From: Methylobacteriaceae bacterium
Lineage (GTDB): Bacteria > Pseudomonadota > Alphaproteobacteria > Rhizobiales > Beijerinckiaceae
Length of the DNA stretch: 43,997 nt
Direction: 5' to 3'
NCBI GenBank assembly: GCA_947444195.1
Contig: CANEZL010000038.1
Location: forward strand, 1 to 43,997
Within the stretch, counting starts at the first letter, position 1. Each line of letters begins with the position of its first letter. Of this stretch, positions 24,208 through 31,825 are shown one piece after another. A model generated the notes under the pieces. It was not told the DNA's origin and did not search any database. It was given only the letters and a program-made list of their open reading frames with translations. The position numbers and the translations under genes were made by a program.

Positions 24208-25896
24208 ATGCGTACGATCGTCAACCTACGCCTTACCATCAAGCTTCTGCTCGTCTTTGCCACCATCATGAGTGTGGCCGGGATCTCCTCTCTCATGAGC
24301 TGGCGCGGCCTCAGCACGGTGGAGGAGAGCAACCGGTGGCGCGATCACACCTACCAGGTTCTGGAACAGGTCGAGATGCTGACCACGGCCATGGTCAATC
24401 AGGAGACAGGTGTGCGCGGCTACCTGCTGAGCGCCGATCCGAAGTTCCTCGAGCCTTACGACGCCGGGGCCAAAGCCTACTCGGATGCACTCGCCAAGGT
24501 CCGTGCACTGGTATCCGACAACCCCGCCCAGCTGCGGCGCTTGAGCGAACTCGACCAGCAAGCCCAGCAGTGGCGCGGAAAGGTCGCCGAACAAGAGCTC
24601 GCACTGATGCGCGACGAACAGACCCGTGCCCAGGCCCGGCAGCTGGCGGTCTCCGGCGCCGGCAAGGCGGCGATGGACGGCCTGCGGGCGAAAGCTGCGG
24701 AGGTCGCCGAGATCGAGCGTAGGCTCCTGGACGAGCGGGCCCAGATTGCCGACGCTGCTGCCAGCGGCTCGCGGCAGGCTGTGCTGCTCGGCCTGCTTGC
24801 CATGCTCGGCGTGGCGACCCTCGGCATCCTTCTGCTGAACTGGGCCGTGTCGCGCCCCGTCCGGCAGATGACCGAGCTGATGGGCCGTCTCGCGCAAGGG
24901 GACACCGGCACGGCGGTGCCTTTCCAGGAGCGGCGCGAGGAAGTTGGAGCCATCGCTTGTGCGGTGCAGGTGTTCAAGGAGAACCTGATCCGCACGCGTG
25001 CCCTGGAAGAGGAAACGGCTCTCGCCCGGGCCTCGGCCGAGGAGCAGCGGAGAGCAGGTATGCGCCAGATGGCGGATTCCTTCGAGCAGGCTGTCGGTGG
25101 GATCGTCGGGATGGTTTCCTCCTCGGCCACCGAGCTGCAGGCGACCGCGCAGACCATGACGGTCACGGCAGCCGAAACGGCGCACCAGTCCACCACTGTC
25201 GCGGCTGCGGCTGAGGAGGCTGCGGCCAACGTCAACACCGTGGCTGCCGCAGCGGAGGAACTGGGTGCGTCCGTCCAGGAGATCGGCCGGCAGGTCTCCG
25301 GTTCGGCCGATCTGGCGCAGCGCGCCGTGAACGAGGCCGACCGGACCGCCACGCTCGTGCAGGAACTCAGCGGTGCCGTATCGAAGATCGGCGACGTGGT
25401 CGGCCTGATCTCGAACATCGCCAGCCAGACGAACCTCCTGGCCCTGAACGCGACCATCGAGGCCGCACGGGCGGGCGAGGCGGGCCGAGGCTTCGCGGTC
25501 GTGGCGAGCGAGGTGAAGGAACTCGCCTCCCAGACCGCTCGCGCGACGGAGGAGATCTCGGGCCAGATCGACCAGGTCCAGGGCGCGACCGGGCAGGCCG
25601 TGAGTGCGATCAGCTCGATCACGGCGCGCATCCGCGAGATCAACGCGGTGGCCACGACGATCGCGGCGGCGGTCGAGCAGCAGGGAGCGGCCACCCAGGA
25701 GATCGTGCGCAACGTGGCGCAGGCCTCAACCGGCACGGCCGAGGTGACGAGCAACATCGTGGGCGTGGCGCGCGCTTCTGAAGACACCGGAGCGGCTGCT
25801 AGTCAGGTGCTTTCGTCCGCTTCGGAGCTGTCGCGCCAATCGGAGCACCTGAGCTCGGAGGTCACACACTTCCTCAACACCGTGCGCGCTGCCTGA
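24208..25896 (+). CDS. Methyl-accepting chemotaxis protein with CHASE3-like sensor domain
   Basis: Encodes 562 aa. TM1 is at about 9-30. A periplasmic all-helical domain resembling CHASE3 (about 35-185) contains the typical VNQETGVRGYLLSADPKFLEPY motif (63-84). TM2 (190-213) is followed by HAMP (about 213-265) and a cytoplasmic signalling domain, whose hairpin tip reads IASQTNLLALNATIEAARAG and then GRGFAVVASEVKELA (about 404-440). It should form trimers with CheA/CheW and respond to an unknown ligand. There is no CheR/CheB pentapeptide at the C-terminus. Codon usage is less extreme in GC than the neighbours (GCT, TCT, GTT recur), suggesting acquisition or a distinct paralogue lineage. A good terminator follows. 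Confidence 0.93.
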   Translation: MRTIVNLRLTIKLLLVFATIMSVAGISSLMSWRGLSTVEESNRWRDHTYQVLEQVEMLTTAMVNQETGVRGYLLSADPKFLEPYDAGAKAYSDALAKVRALVSDNPAQLRRLSELDQQAQQWRGKVAEQELALMRDEQTRAQARQLAVSGAGKAAMDGLRAKAAEVAEIERRLLDERAQIADAAASGSRQAVLLGLLAMLGVATLGILLLNWAVSRPVRQMTELMGRLAQGDTGTAVPFQERREEVGAIACAVQVFKENLIRTRALEEETALARASAEEQRRAGMRQMADSFEQAVGGIVGMVSSSATELQATAQTMTVTAAETAHQSTTVAAAAEEAAANVNTVAAAAEELGASVQEIGRQVSGSADLAQRAVNEADRTATLVQELSGAVSKIGDVVGLISNIASQTNLLALNATIEAARAGEAGRGFAVVASEVKELASQTARATEEISGQIDQVQGATGQAVSAISSITARIREINAVATTIAAAVEQQGAATQEIVRNVAQASTGTAEVTSNIVGVARASEDTGAAASQVLSSASELSRQSEHLSSEVTHFLNTVRAA

Positions 25897-25921
25897 CGCA
25901 GCCGACGGACGACGATGACGA

Positions 25922-25948
25922 GGGCCGCCGGTAAGGCGGCCCCTTCTT
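25922..25948 (+). terminator. Intrinsic terminator after chemoreceptor gene
   Basis: GGGCCGCC (25922-25929) pairs with GGCGGCCC (25935-25942) around a GGTAA loop, followed by CTTCTT. It lies 26 nt past the stop codon of the chemoreceptor. The T-tract is short, but this is the best intrinsic terminator in the window. Confidence 0.75.
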
Positions 25949-26111
25949 GAAACATCTGCGCGCGCGGGCGCCCCGCCAAAGCTCGCTGACCACCCATCGC
26001 GAACCGTCCGCCCAGCGTCCAGACCGAACCGCCGCTGCAGCCGCCCCTGCTTGACCTCGGACGCCGGGCCGGGCTTCGTGACCCGAACGATCCGATGCCC
26101 CGAGCGAGACG

Positions 26112-27284
26112 TTGACGAAGAACCCGAACCACGGCCCCGCCACCCGCCTCGTCCATGCGGGGCGGGATCCCGCCGCGCAGCACGGCTTCGTCAACACGCC
26201 GATCTACCGGGGCTCCACCGTCCTCTACCCCACCTACGACGCGATCAAGCATCGGCGCGGGCGCTACAATTACGGCACGTCGGGCACGCCGACCATGGAT
26301 GCCCTGACGGACGCCTGGACGGAGCTCGCGGGGGCGGCCGGCACCGTGGTCACGCCCTCGGGGCTCGCCGCGCTCACCGTGGCGCTGATGGCCGCGGTCT
26401 CGGGCGGGGACCATCTGCTGGTCACCGATTCCGCCTATCGCCCGACGCGCCAGTTCTGCGACGGCGTCCTCGCCCGCTTCGGCGTGGAGACCACCTACTA
26501 CGACCCGACCGTGGGTGCCGGCATCGCCGGGCTGATGCGGGAGAACACGCGGGCGGTGCTCGTGGAGGCGCCGGGCTCGCAGAGCTTCGAGATGCAGGAC
26601 ATCCCCGCCATCGCGGAGGTGGTCCATGCCCGCGGCGGCACCGTCATCATGGACAACACCTGGGCGACGCCGCTCCTGTTCCCGCCCCACGCGCGGGGGG
26701 TCGACATCGCGGTGGAGGCCGGCACCAAGTATCTCAGCGGCGGCTCCGACCTCCTCATCGGCCTCACCTCGGCCAACGCGAAGCATTTCCCGGCGGTGCG
26801 CCGGACCTTCGACCACTTCGCCATGTGCGCCGGCCCGGAGGACATCTTCCTCGCGCTCCGGGGCCTGCGCACGATGGACCTGCGCCTGCGCGAGCACGGC
26901 CGCGCGGGCCTCGAGATGGCGCGCTGGCTGCAGGCGCGGCCCGAGGTCTCACGCGTGCTCCATCCGGGCCTGCCGGAGGATCCGGGCCACGCCATCTGGA
27001 AGCGGGATTTCGCCGGGGCCTCGGGCTTGTTCGGCGTGATCCTCAAGCCCTGCCCCGAGGCGGCGCTGGCGGCCATGCTCGACGGGCTCGAACTCTTCGG
27101 GATGGGCTTCTCCTGGGGCGGCTTCGAGAGCCTCGTCATCCCCTTCGACTGCGCGCCCTACCGCACCGCGACCGCCTGGGCGCCGGGGGGCTGGGCCCTG
27201 CGCTTCCATATCGGCCTGGAGGACGTAGCCGACCTGAAGGCGGATCTCGAGGCCGGCTTCGCGCGGCTGCGCGCGGCTTCCTGA
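26112..27284 (+). CDS. metC: Cystathionine beta-lyase (Cys/Met metabolism PLP enzyme)
   Basis: Encodes 390 aa from TTG 26112 (weak GAGCGAGA upstream; the start is supported by the family-like ATRLVHAGRDP N-terminus). The fold-type I PLP enzyme has RYNYGTSGTPTMDAL (51-65), TPSGLAAL (81-88), the MDNTWATPLLF segment (180-190) and the PLP-binding K206 in EAGTKYLSGGSD. The Trp in NTWATPL and the GMGFSWGGFESLV segment near the C-terminus favour cystathionine beta-lyase over gamma-synthase or gamma-lyase. It would convert cystathionine to homocysteine, pyruvate and ammonia in methionine synthesis. The NIPSNAP gene follows after 35 bp. Confidence 0.9.
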   Translation: MTKNPNHGPATRLVHAGRDPAAQHGFVNTPIYRGSTVLYPTYDAIKHRRGRYNYGTSGTPTMDALTDAWTELAGAAGTVVTPSGLAALTVALMAAVSGGDHLLVTDSAYRPTRQFCDGVLARFGVETTYYDPTVGAGIAGLMRENTRAVLVEAPGSQSFEMQDIPAIAEVVHARGGTVIMDNTWATPLLFPPHARGVDIAVEAGTKYLSGGSDLLIGLTSANAKHFPAVRRTFDHFAMCAGPEDIFLALRGLRTMDLRLREHGRAGLEMARWLQARPEVSRVLHPGLPEDPGHAIWKRDFAGASGLFGVILKPCPEAALAAMLDGLELFGMGFSWGGFESLVIPFDCAPYRTATAWAPGGWALRFHIGLEDVADLKADLEAGFARLRAAS

Positions 27285-27319
27285 GCCGCGCCCGGACACC
27301 ACCAGCGGAGATTACGAGC

Positions 27320-27934
27320 ATGCTCTACGAACTGGCGACGCTCTCCTGCCCCCTCCTCGCCCTGGGCCAGGCCGCTGAGGCCGCGGAGGCCTGGGTGAAG
27401 GATGCGGAGGCGAAGGGCACGCTTCTCGGGCTGTGGCGCTCCGAGGTCGGGCTGCTCGGCCGGATCCTGGTGCTGCGCGGCTTCGAGGCGCCGGAGGACA
27501 TGACGAATGAGCGCCGCCGGGCGCTCCTCAGCGCCAGCCCGTTCAACGCCGGTGGCGTCGTCACGGCGTTGGAGATGGACAGCTACGCGCCCTTCCCGTT
27601 CCTGCCGCCGATCCGCACCGGCGCCCGCGGCGGCCTCTACGAATTCCGCACCTACCGGTTGCGCCCGGGCGGCCTCGTGCCGACGCTCGCGGGCTGGGAG
27701 GCGGCCATCGCCCCGGCGCGCGCGCTCACCGACCATCTCGTCGTCAACATGTACGCCCTCGACGGCCCCCCGCGGATCACCCACATCTGGGCCTTCGCGG
27801 GACTGGAGGAGCGGGCGACGCTCCGCGGCGCGGCCTACGCGAGCGGGCACTGGCCGCCGAAGGGCGGGCCGGAGCAGATCGCCGAGGCGGTCTCGACGCT
27901 CGCCCTGCCGCAGCCGGTCTCGCCGCTGCGCTGA
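27320..27934 (+). CDS. NIPSNAP-family protein
   Basis: Encodes 204 aa from ATG 27320; the same frame is open upstream through metC in a shadow reading. NIPSNAP domains are ferredoxin-like alpha/beta barrels. The second half has the recognisable LYEFRTYRLRPG (about 106-117), then a helix and VVNMYALDGPPRITHIWAFAGLEERA. The first half (MLYELATLSC ... LVLRGF) looks like a divergent first copy, giving a pseudo-duplicated protein. Bacterial NIPSNAP proteins have no single agreed function. The position 35 bp after metC suggests co-transcription. Confidence 0.83.
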   Translation: MLYELATLSCPLLALGQAAEAAEAWVKDAEAKGTLLGLWRSEVGLLGRILVLRGFEAPEDMTNERRRALLSASPFNAGGVVTALEMDSYAPFPFLPPIRTGARGGLYEFRTYRLRPGGLVPTLAGWEAAIAPARALTDHLVVNMYALDGPPRITHIWAFAGLEERATLRGAAYASGHWPPKGGPEQIAEAVSTLALPQPVSPLR

Positions 27935-27970
27935 GCGCCGTGCCCCGCGAAGGGGCACGGCGTCGCCTCC

Positions 27971-28645
27971 TCAGAGCGCGGGCTTCTCGCGGACGTTCCC
28001 GTCGAAGCCCACATGGAGCAGGCGCTCGCGCCCGTCCTGGGCTTTGGCCACCACGTCGTAGTGCCGGGGGCCGCGGCCGAGGAAGCGGATGTCGGTGTAG
28101 CCCAGGCGCTGGACCTGGCCCGTCAGGGCCGCGGTGTCGGGCTGCGTGGCGAGGCCGACCCGCTCGCGCACCCAGTCGAGCCGGCCGGGGGGCGGGCCGC
28201 CCGCCGGGCCCACCGCCACCACGGTGCCGTCGGCCCGGGTGATCTGCTGGGCGTGCAGGAAGCCGTTCTCGAAGCGGCCCTGCACGGTCAGGCTCTCGCC
28301 CTTCCTCACCAGGGTGCCCCCCTCGCCGGCCGGGCCCGTCTCCACCAGCGCGCGGCCGGTGCCGTCCTGGAGGACGAACTTGTTGCCGAAGATCTCGGCG
28401 ACCTCGCCCTTGGCGGCGACCGCGCCGGAGGGCGCCAGCGCCGAGACGGCGACGGGCGTCAGCGGCGCCGTGGTGGTGTTCGTCTGCGCCAGCGACAGGC
28501 CGGCGGCGCCGAGGGCCAGCGGCGCGGCGATGGCGCCGACGAAGAGGTGGCGCCTGTGCCGGCCGGGCTTCGCCTTCGGGGTCTCGCCCTGGGAGGGCGT
28601 CGCGGCGGGGGTGTTCGCGGTCTCGTTCGCGGTCTCGTTCGACAT
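27971..28645 (-). CDS. Membrane-anchored/periplasmic OB-fold protein with PepSY-like C-terminus
   Basis: Encodes 224 aa from ATG 28645. The N-terminus is hydrophilic with a short NETANETAN repeat, then RHRRHLFVGAIAAPLALGAAGLSLAQ (about 30-55). That looks like a signal peptide or anchor with a twin-Arg-like basic start, though not a true Tat motif. An OB-fold-like stretch, AKGEVAEIFGNKFVLQDGTG through TVQGRFENGFLHAQQI (about 78-137), resembles bacterial OB-fold (BOF) proteins. The C-terminus (YTDIRFLGRGPRHYDVVAKAQDGRERLL, then HVGFDGNV) resembles a PepSY unit. It is divergent from the two-component pair with a palindrome between them, and is a likely regulatory target. Confidence 0.75.
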   Translation of the reverse strand: MSNETANETANTPAATPSQGETPKAKPGRHRRHLFVGAIAAPLALGAAGLSLAQTNTTTAPLTPVAVSALAPSGAVAAKGEVAEIFGNKFVLQDGTGRALVETGPAGEGGTLVRKGESLTVQGRFENGFLHAQQITRADGTVVAVGPAGGPPPGRLDWVRERVGLATQPDTAALTGQVQRLGYTDIRFLGRGPRHYDVVAKAQDGRERLLHVGFDGNVREKPAL

Positions 28646-28714
28646 GGGTCTGAAGTCCTTCTCAAGGGGCCCTCATGGGGTCGGCGCTTTTCTACGGCGC
28701 CCCGCGAAACCCGG

Positions 28715-28734
28715 CCTGAACCGGGCCGTTCAGG
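28715..28734. promoter_or_regulatory. Palindromic operator candidate between OB-fold gene and two-component genes
   Basis: CCTGAAC (28715-28721) is mirrored by GTTCAGG (28728-28734) across 6 bp. It lies in the 148-bp divergent intergenic region, 60 bp before the response regulator start. The sequence GGTTCGGTTAAAC follows immediately, giving a partial direct repeat of GGTTCGG/GTTCAGG. OmpR-family regulators usually bind direct repeats, so either reading is possible. Autoregulation and control of the OB-fold gene is an inference. Confidence 0.5.
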
Positions 28735-28793
28735 TTCGGTTAAACGGGCTGGCCTAGGCGCCGACCCTTTCGCGGGAGGCCCGGGGAAGGCCC

Positions 28794-29462
28794 ATGAAGG
28801 TTCTGCTGGTGGAGGACGACGCGCCGCTCGCGGCCGAGATCGCCAAGGTGCTGCGGGCGGAGGGCTTCGCCCTCGATCGGGCCGGCACCGGCGAGGACGC
28901 GCAGCATCTCGGCGAGACCGAGGATTACGACGCGGTGGTGCTCGATCTCGGCCTGCCGCGGGGCGACGGGCTCTCCGTGCTCCAGGCCTGGCGCGGGGCC
29001 GGGCGCACCATGCCGGTGCTGATCCTCACCGCCCGCGACGGCTGGAGCGACAAGGTGGCGGGCTTCAAGGCGGGGGCCGACGACTTCCTCGTCAAGCCCT
29101 TCCGCGTGGAGGAACTGGTGATCCGCCTGCGCGCCCTGGTCCGGCGGGCCCAGGCGGGGGGCGCGAGCCGGGTGGTCTGCGGGCCCCTGAGCTTCGATCC
29201 GGGGCTCGGCACCTTCGAGCGGGACGGGCTGCCCTTGCGCCTCACCGGCCTCGAATGGCGGGTGCTCTCCTGCCTGATCCTGCGGCGGGAGGCGGTGGTG
29301 CCGCGCAGCCAGCTCATCGAGCGGGTCTACGAGGGCGACGCCGAGGTCGATTCGAACTCCGTCGAGGTCATCATCACGCGCCTGCGCCGCAAGATCGCCC
29401 CGGCCGCCATCGAGACCGCCCGCGGCTACGGCTACCGCCTCGTGCCGGCGGGCGGCGCGTGA
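28794..29462 (+). CDS. OmpR/PhoP-family response regulator
   Basis: Encodes 222 aa from ATG 28794. The receiver domain (1-115) has the acidic pocket EDD (7-9), phospho-acceptor D51 (VVLDLGLP), T79 in LILTAR and K101 in FLVKPF. The winged-helix DNA-binding domain (about 125-220) has LTGLEWRVLSCLILR and VEVIITRLRRKI, then the ETARGYGYRL wing. It resembles the PhoP/QseB branch. The histidine kinase gene starts within its stop codon (GTGA overlap), so the pair is translationally coupled. The target is likely the divergent OB-fold gene. Confidence 0.93.
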   Translation: MKVLLVEDDAPLAAEIAKVLRAEGFALDRAGTGEDAQHLGETEDYDAVVLDLGLPRGDGLSVLQAWRGAGRTMPVLILTARDGWSDKVAGFKAGADDFLVKPFRVEELVIRLRALVRRAQAGGASRVVCGPLSFDPGLGTFERDGLPLRLTGLEWRVLSCLILRREAVVPRSQLIERVYEGDAEVDSNSVEVIITRLRRKIAPAAIETARGYGYRLVPAGGA

Positions 29463-30802
29463 GGCTCGCGCACCGCCTGCGCGGGATCCTCGGCCCGCGC
29501 TCCCTCCAGCGCCGGCTGCTGCTGGCCGCCCTCGGTCTCGTGACCGTGGCCCTCGTCGTCGCGGGCCTCTCCATCGGCTTCATCCTCAACCGCTTCGTCC
29601 GCGGCCAGATCGACGGCCGGCTCGACGACCGCGTCCTGGCGCTGGCCGAGCGGGGCGGGGAGCCGCTGCCCGACGCGCCGCCCTTCGACCGGCCGCGCTC
29701 GGGCTGGTACTGGCAGGTCCGCCAGGGCGACCGGACCCTGCGCTCGGCCTCCCTCGAGGGGCGCGACCTCGCCCTGCCGGAGGTCGAGGCCGGCCCGCGC
29801 CGGAGCGGGCGTCCGCGGCCGGCGGAGGGCACGGGCCCCTGGGGCGAGGCGCTGATCCTGCGCATCCTCACACAGCCGGGGGCGCGGGGCGGGCCGGCGC
29901 GGGTGGTCGCGGTCTCGGCGCCCGTCGCGGCGCTCCGCGGCCCGGTCCGCGAGGCGCTCCAGGCGCTTGCCCTCAGCCTCGGCCTGCTCGGGCTCTGCCT
30001 CGCGGCGGGCGCGGTGGCGCAGGTGCGGCTGGGTCTCCGCCCCCTCAAGCGCCTGCGCCAGGAACTCGCCGCCGTGCGGGAGGGCCGGCAGACCCGCCTG
30101 CCCGCCGAGCAGCCCGCCGAGGTGGCCGGCCTCGTGCGCGAGATGAACGCCCTCCTCGACCAGAACGCGGCCAACCTCGCCCATGCCCGCGCCCATGTGG
30201 CGAACCTCGCCCACGGCCTGAAGACGCCGCTTGCCACCCTCGGCATGGCGGTGGCCGAGCGCGGGGCGGATCCCGACGGGGCGCTCGCCCGCCTGGTCGC
30301 CGACATGGACCGGCGGGTGCGCCACCACCTGCGCCGGGCCCGGGCCGCCGCCGTCACCGGCCCGGCCCGGACGCGCATTCCGCTCGGCCCCGCCGTCGCC
30401 GACCTCGCCGCGGTGCTCGGGCGCCTGCACGCGGACAAGGGGGTCGTGGTGGAGACGGCGGTCCCCGCCGACCTCGCGGTGGCCTGCGACGGGCAGGATC
30501 TCGACGAGATGCTGGGCAACCTCGTGGAGAATGCGTGCCAGTGGTGCCGCCGCACGGTCCGCATCACCGCCGCGGCGGAGGGCGCGCAGGTGCGCCTCAC
30601 CATCGCCGATGACGGGCCGGGCCTGGGCGAGGGCGAGGCGGCGGCCGTGCTCGCCCGCGGCCGCCGCCTCGACGAGAGCGCGCCGGGCCACGGGTTCGGC
30701 CTGCCCATCGCCCAGGAACTGGCCGAGCTCTACGGGGGCGGCCTCGCCCTCGGGCGGGCCGATCTCGGCGGCCTCGCGGTGCGGCTGACCCTGCCGACCT
30801 GA
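29459..30802 (+). CDS. PhoQ-like sensor histidine kinase
   Basis: Encodes 447 aa from GTG 29459, overlapping the regulator stop by 4 nt. TM1 (about 19-45), a periplasmic domain (about 46-165, with SGWYWQVRQGDRTLRSASL as in PhoQ-type sensors) and TM2 (about 166-188) are followed by a short HAMP-like linker. The dimerisation helix carries H252 in NLAHGLKTPLATL, the variant H-box (HGLKTP rather than HELRTP) typical of PhoQ-like kinases. The ATPase has NLVENACQW, DDGPGLGEGE and GHGFGLPIAQEL. The ligand is unknown; PhoQ relatives respond to cations or envelope stress. Confidence 0.92.
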   Translation: MRLAHRLRGILGPRSLQRRLLLAALGLVTVALVVAGLSIGFILNRFVRGQIDGRLDDRVLALAERGGEPLPDAPPFDRPRSGWYWQVRQGDRTLRSASLEGRDLALPEVEAGPRRSGRPRPAEGTGPWGEALILRILTQPGARGGPARVVAVSAPVAALRGPVREALQALALSLGLLGLCLAAGAVAQVRLGLRPLKRLRQELAAVREGRQTRLPAEQPAEVAGLVREMNALLDQNAANLAHARAHVANLAHGLKTPLATLGMAVAERGADPDGALARLVADMDRRVRHHLRRARAAAVTGPARTRIPLGPAVADLAAVLGRLHADKGVVVETAVPADLAVACDGQDLDEMLGNLVENACQWCRRTVRITAAAEGAQVRLTIADDGPGLGEGEAAAVLARGRRLDESAPGHGFGLPIAQELAELYGGGLALGRADLGGLAVRLTLPT

Positions 30803-30814
30803 GCCGGACCGGGA

Positions 30815-30883
30815 CGTGAGCCAGATCCCGGTCAGGGCGTGAGCCAAGTCCCCGTCAGGGCGTGAGCCAAGTCCCCGTCCAGC
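30815..30883. repeat. 23-bp tandem repeat, three copies, spanning a stop codon
   Basis: The units start at 30815, 30838 and 30861 and read CGTGAGCC followed by A(A/G)(A/G)TCCC(C/G)GTC. Copies 2 and 3 are nearly identical, and copy 1 is diverged at a few bases. On the minus strand the third copy encodes the last residues (GTWLTP) of the PNPOx-like protein, and the stop TGA sits just inside copy 2. The period is not a multiple of three, so the extra copies lie outside the gene as a duplicated 3' end. Confidence 0.85.
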
Positions 30884-31457
30884 CCGCCTCCGCCCGCCGC
30901 CAGCCGGCGCGGCGGTGGCCGCGGCGGTCGAGGTAGAGGAAGTCGAGCCGCTCGGCCCGCACCGTCACGGCGGCGAAATGCGGGCGGCCGAGCGTCAGGG
31001 CGGCCTCCGCGTCCGGCAGGGTGTAGGCCCCGCCCTCCGCGAGCGCGGTGCCGGGGGCGGGCTCGGTGCCGTAGCAGACCCGGCTCATCGCCCGCGCCTC
31101 CGCCCAGGCCGCCTCCGCCACCGCGTCCGCCGTGTGGAGGCGGGCCGTGCCCTCGATCCGGACCTGGACCTTGGCGTCGGCGTCATAGGCCTGGAGCGCG
31201 CAGGCGGGCCGAGCGGCGAGTTCCGCCGCCTTGTCGGAGCGGCGGTCGCAGTGGAAGCGCAGGGTGCCCGAGCCCGCATCCGCCGCCCGCAGGACCACGC
31301 TGCGGAGGCGGGGGCGCCCCTCGGCGTCCACGGTGGCCAGCGCCGGCAGGTGGAAGCCGCTGCGGCCCCGCTCCGCCCCGTCCGCCAGGAGCCGCCAGAG
31401 GGCCTCGCGGCAGGCGTCGAGGTCGTCGAAGAAGTCGGGCAGCGGCGGGCGGCTCAC
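30855..31457 (-). CDS. Pyridoxamine 5'-phosphate oxidase-family flavoprotein
   Basis: Encodes 200 aa from GTG 31457, whose GTGA overlaps the LAB_N stop by 4 nt; this coupling decides the start. The FMN-binding split-barrel is indicated by LPALATVDAEGRPRLRSVVL (about 38-57), LRFHCDRRSDKAAEL (66-80) and VQVRIEGTARL (97-107). The end, RLDFLYLDRRGHRRAGWR, is also family-like. True PdxH has R-x-V-L-L-K and a longer C-terminus; here it is shorter, so it may be a PNPOx-like (Alr4036-type) flavoprotein and not the vitamin B6 enzyme. It is the last gene of the GT39-GT2-LAB_N operon. Confidence 0.82.
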   Translation of the reverse strand: MSRPPLPDFFDDLDACREALWRLLADGAERGRSGFHLPALATVDAEGRPRLRSVVLRAADAGSGTLRFHCDRRSDKAAELAARPACALQAYDADAKVQVRIEGTARLHTADAVAEAAWAEARAMSRVCYGTEPAPGTALAEGGAYTLPDAEAALTLGRPHFAAVTVRAERLDFLYLDRRGHRRAGWRRAEAGWTGTWLTP

Positions 31458-31825
31458 GGGCGGGCGGCCGAGCCCGCGCCCGAACCGGCGCCCGAGCCGG
31501 CGCTCTTGGCCCGGCGCCGCTCCCGGAAGATCAGCGCGAGGTTGCGCAGGTAGATCACCGTGGAGAGCCCCTGCCCGATGATGATGACGGGCTCCTTGCG
31601 CACGAAGCCGTAGACCAGGGTCATCAGCCCGCCGAGGATCGAGAGGAACCAGAACGAGAGCGGCATCACGCTGCGCCCGGCCCGCTCGCTGGCGATCCAT
31701 TGCAGGATGAAGCGCGAGCCGAAGATGAGCTGCGCGCCGATGCCGAACACCAGCCAGAAGTCGAAGCGGGTGACGAAGACGTCGTAGAAATAGGCCGGCA
31801 GGTCCTCGGCGAGGCGGATCAGCAT
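31454..31825 (-). CDS. LAB_N-domain membrane protein (lipid A biosynthesis N-terminal-like)
   Basis: Encodes 123 aa from ATG 31825, with a perfect GGAGGTG 8 nt upstream and a 7-nt overlap with the GT2 stop. Three hydrophobic helices cover FDFWLVFGIGAQLIFGSRF, VMPLSFWFLSILGGLMTLVY and VIIIGQGLSTVIYLRNLAL. The FILQWIASERAGRSVMPLSF segment and YLRNLALI are signatures of the LAB_N family (PF07578), found N-terminally in some LpxB proteins and as stand-alone proteins. The C-terminal tail is GSGAGSGAG-type low complexity. A role in lipid-linked sugar or lipid A handling is inferred from the operon. Confidence 0.88.
   Translation of the reverse strand: MLIRLAEDLPAYFYDVFVTRFDFWLVFGIGAQLIFGSRFILQWIASERAGRSVMPLSFWFLSILGGLMTLVYGFVRKEPVIIIGQGLSTVIYLRNLALIFRERRRAKSAGSGAGSGAGSAARP

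Noticed and set aside
30815..30883. The 23-bp tandem units considered as a CRISPR-like array
   Set aside because: The copies are directly adjacent with no spacers, only three units, and part of the array is coding sequence.
30855..31457. Calling the flavoprotein as PdxH proper
   Set aside because: The split-barrel is clear, but length and C-terminal motif do not fit the vitamin B6 enzyme well enough; kept as family-level call.
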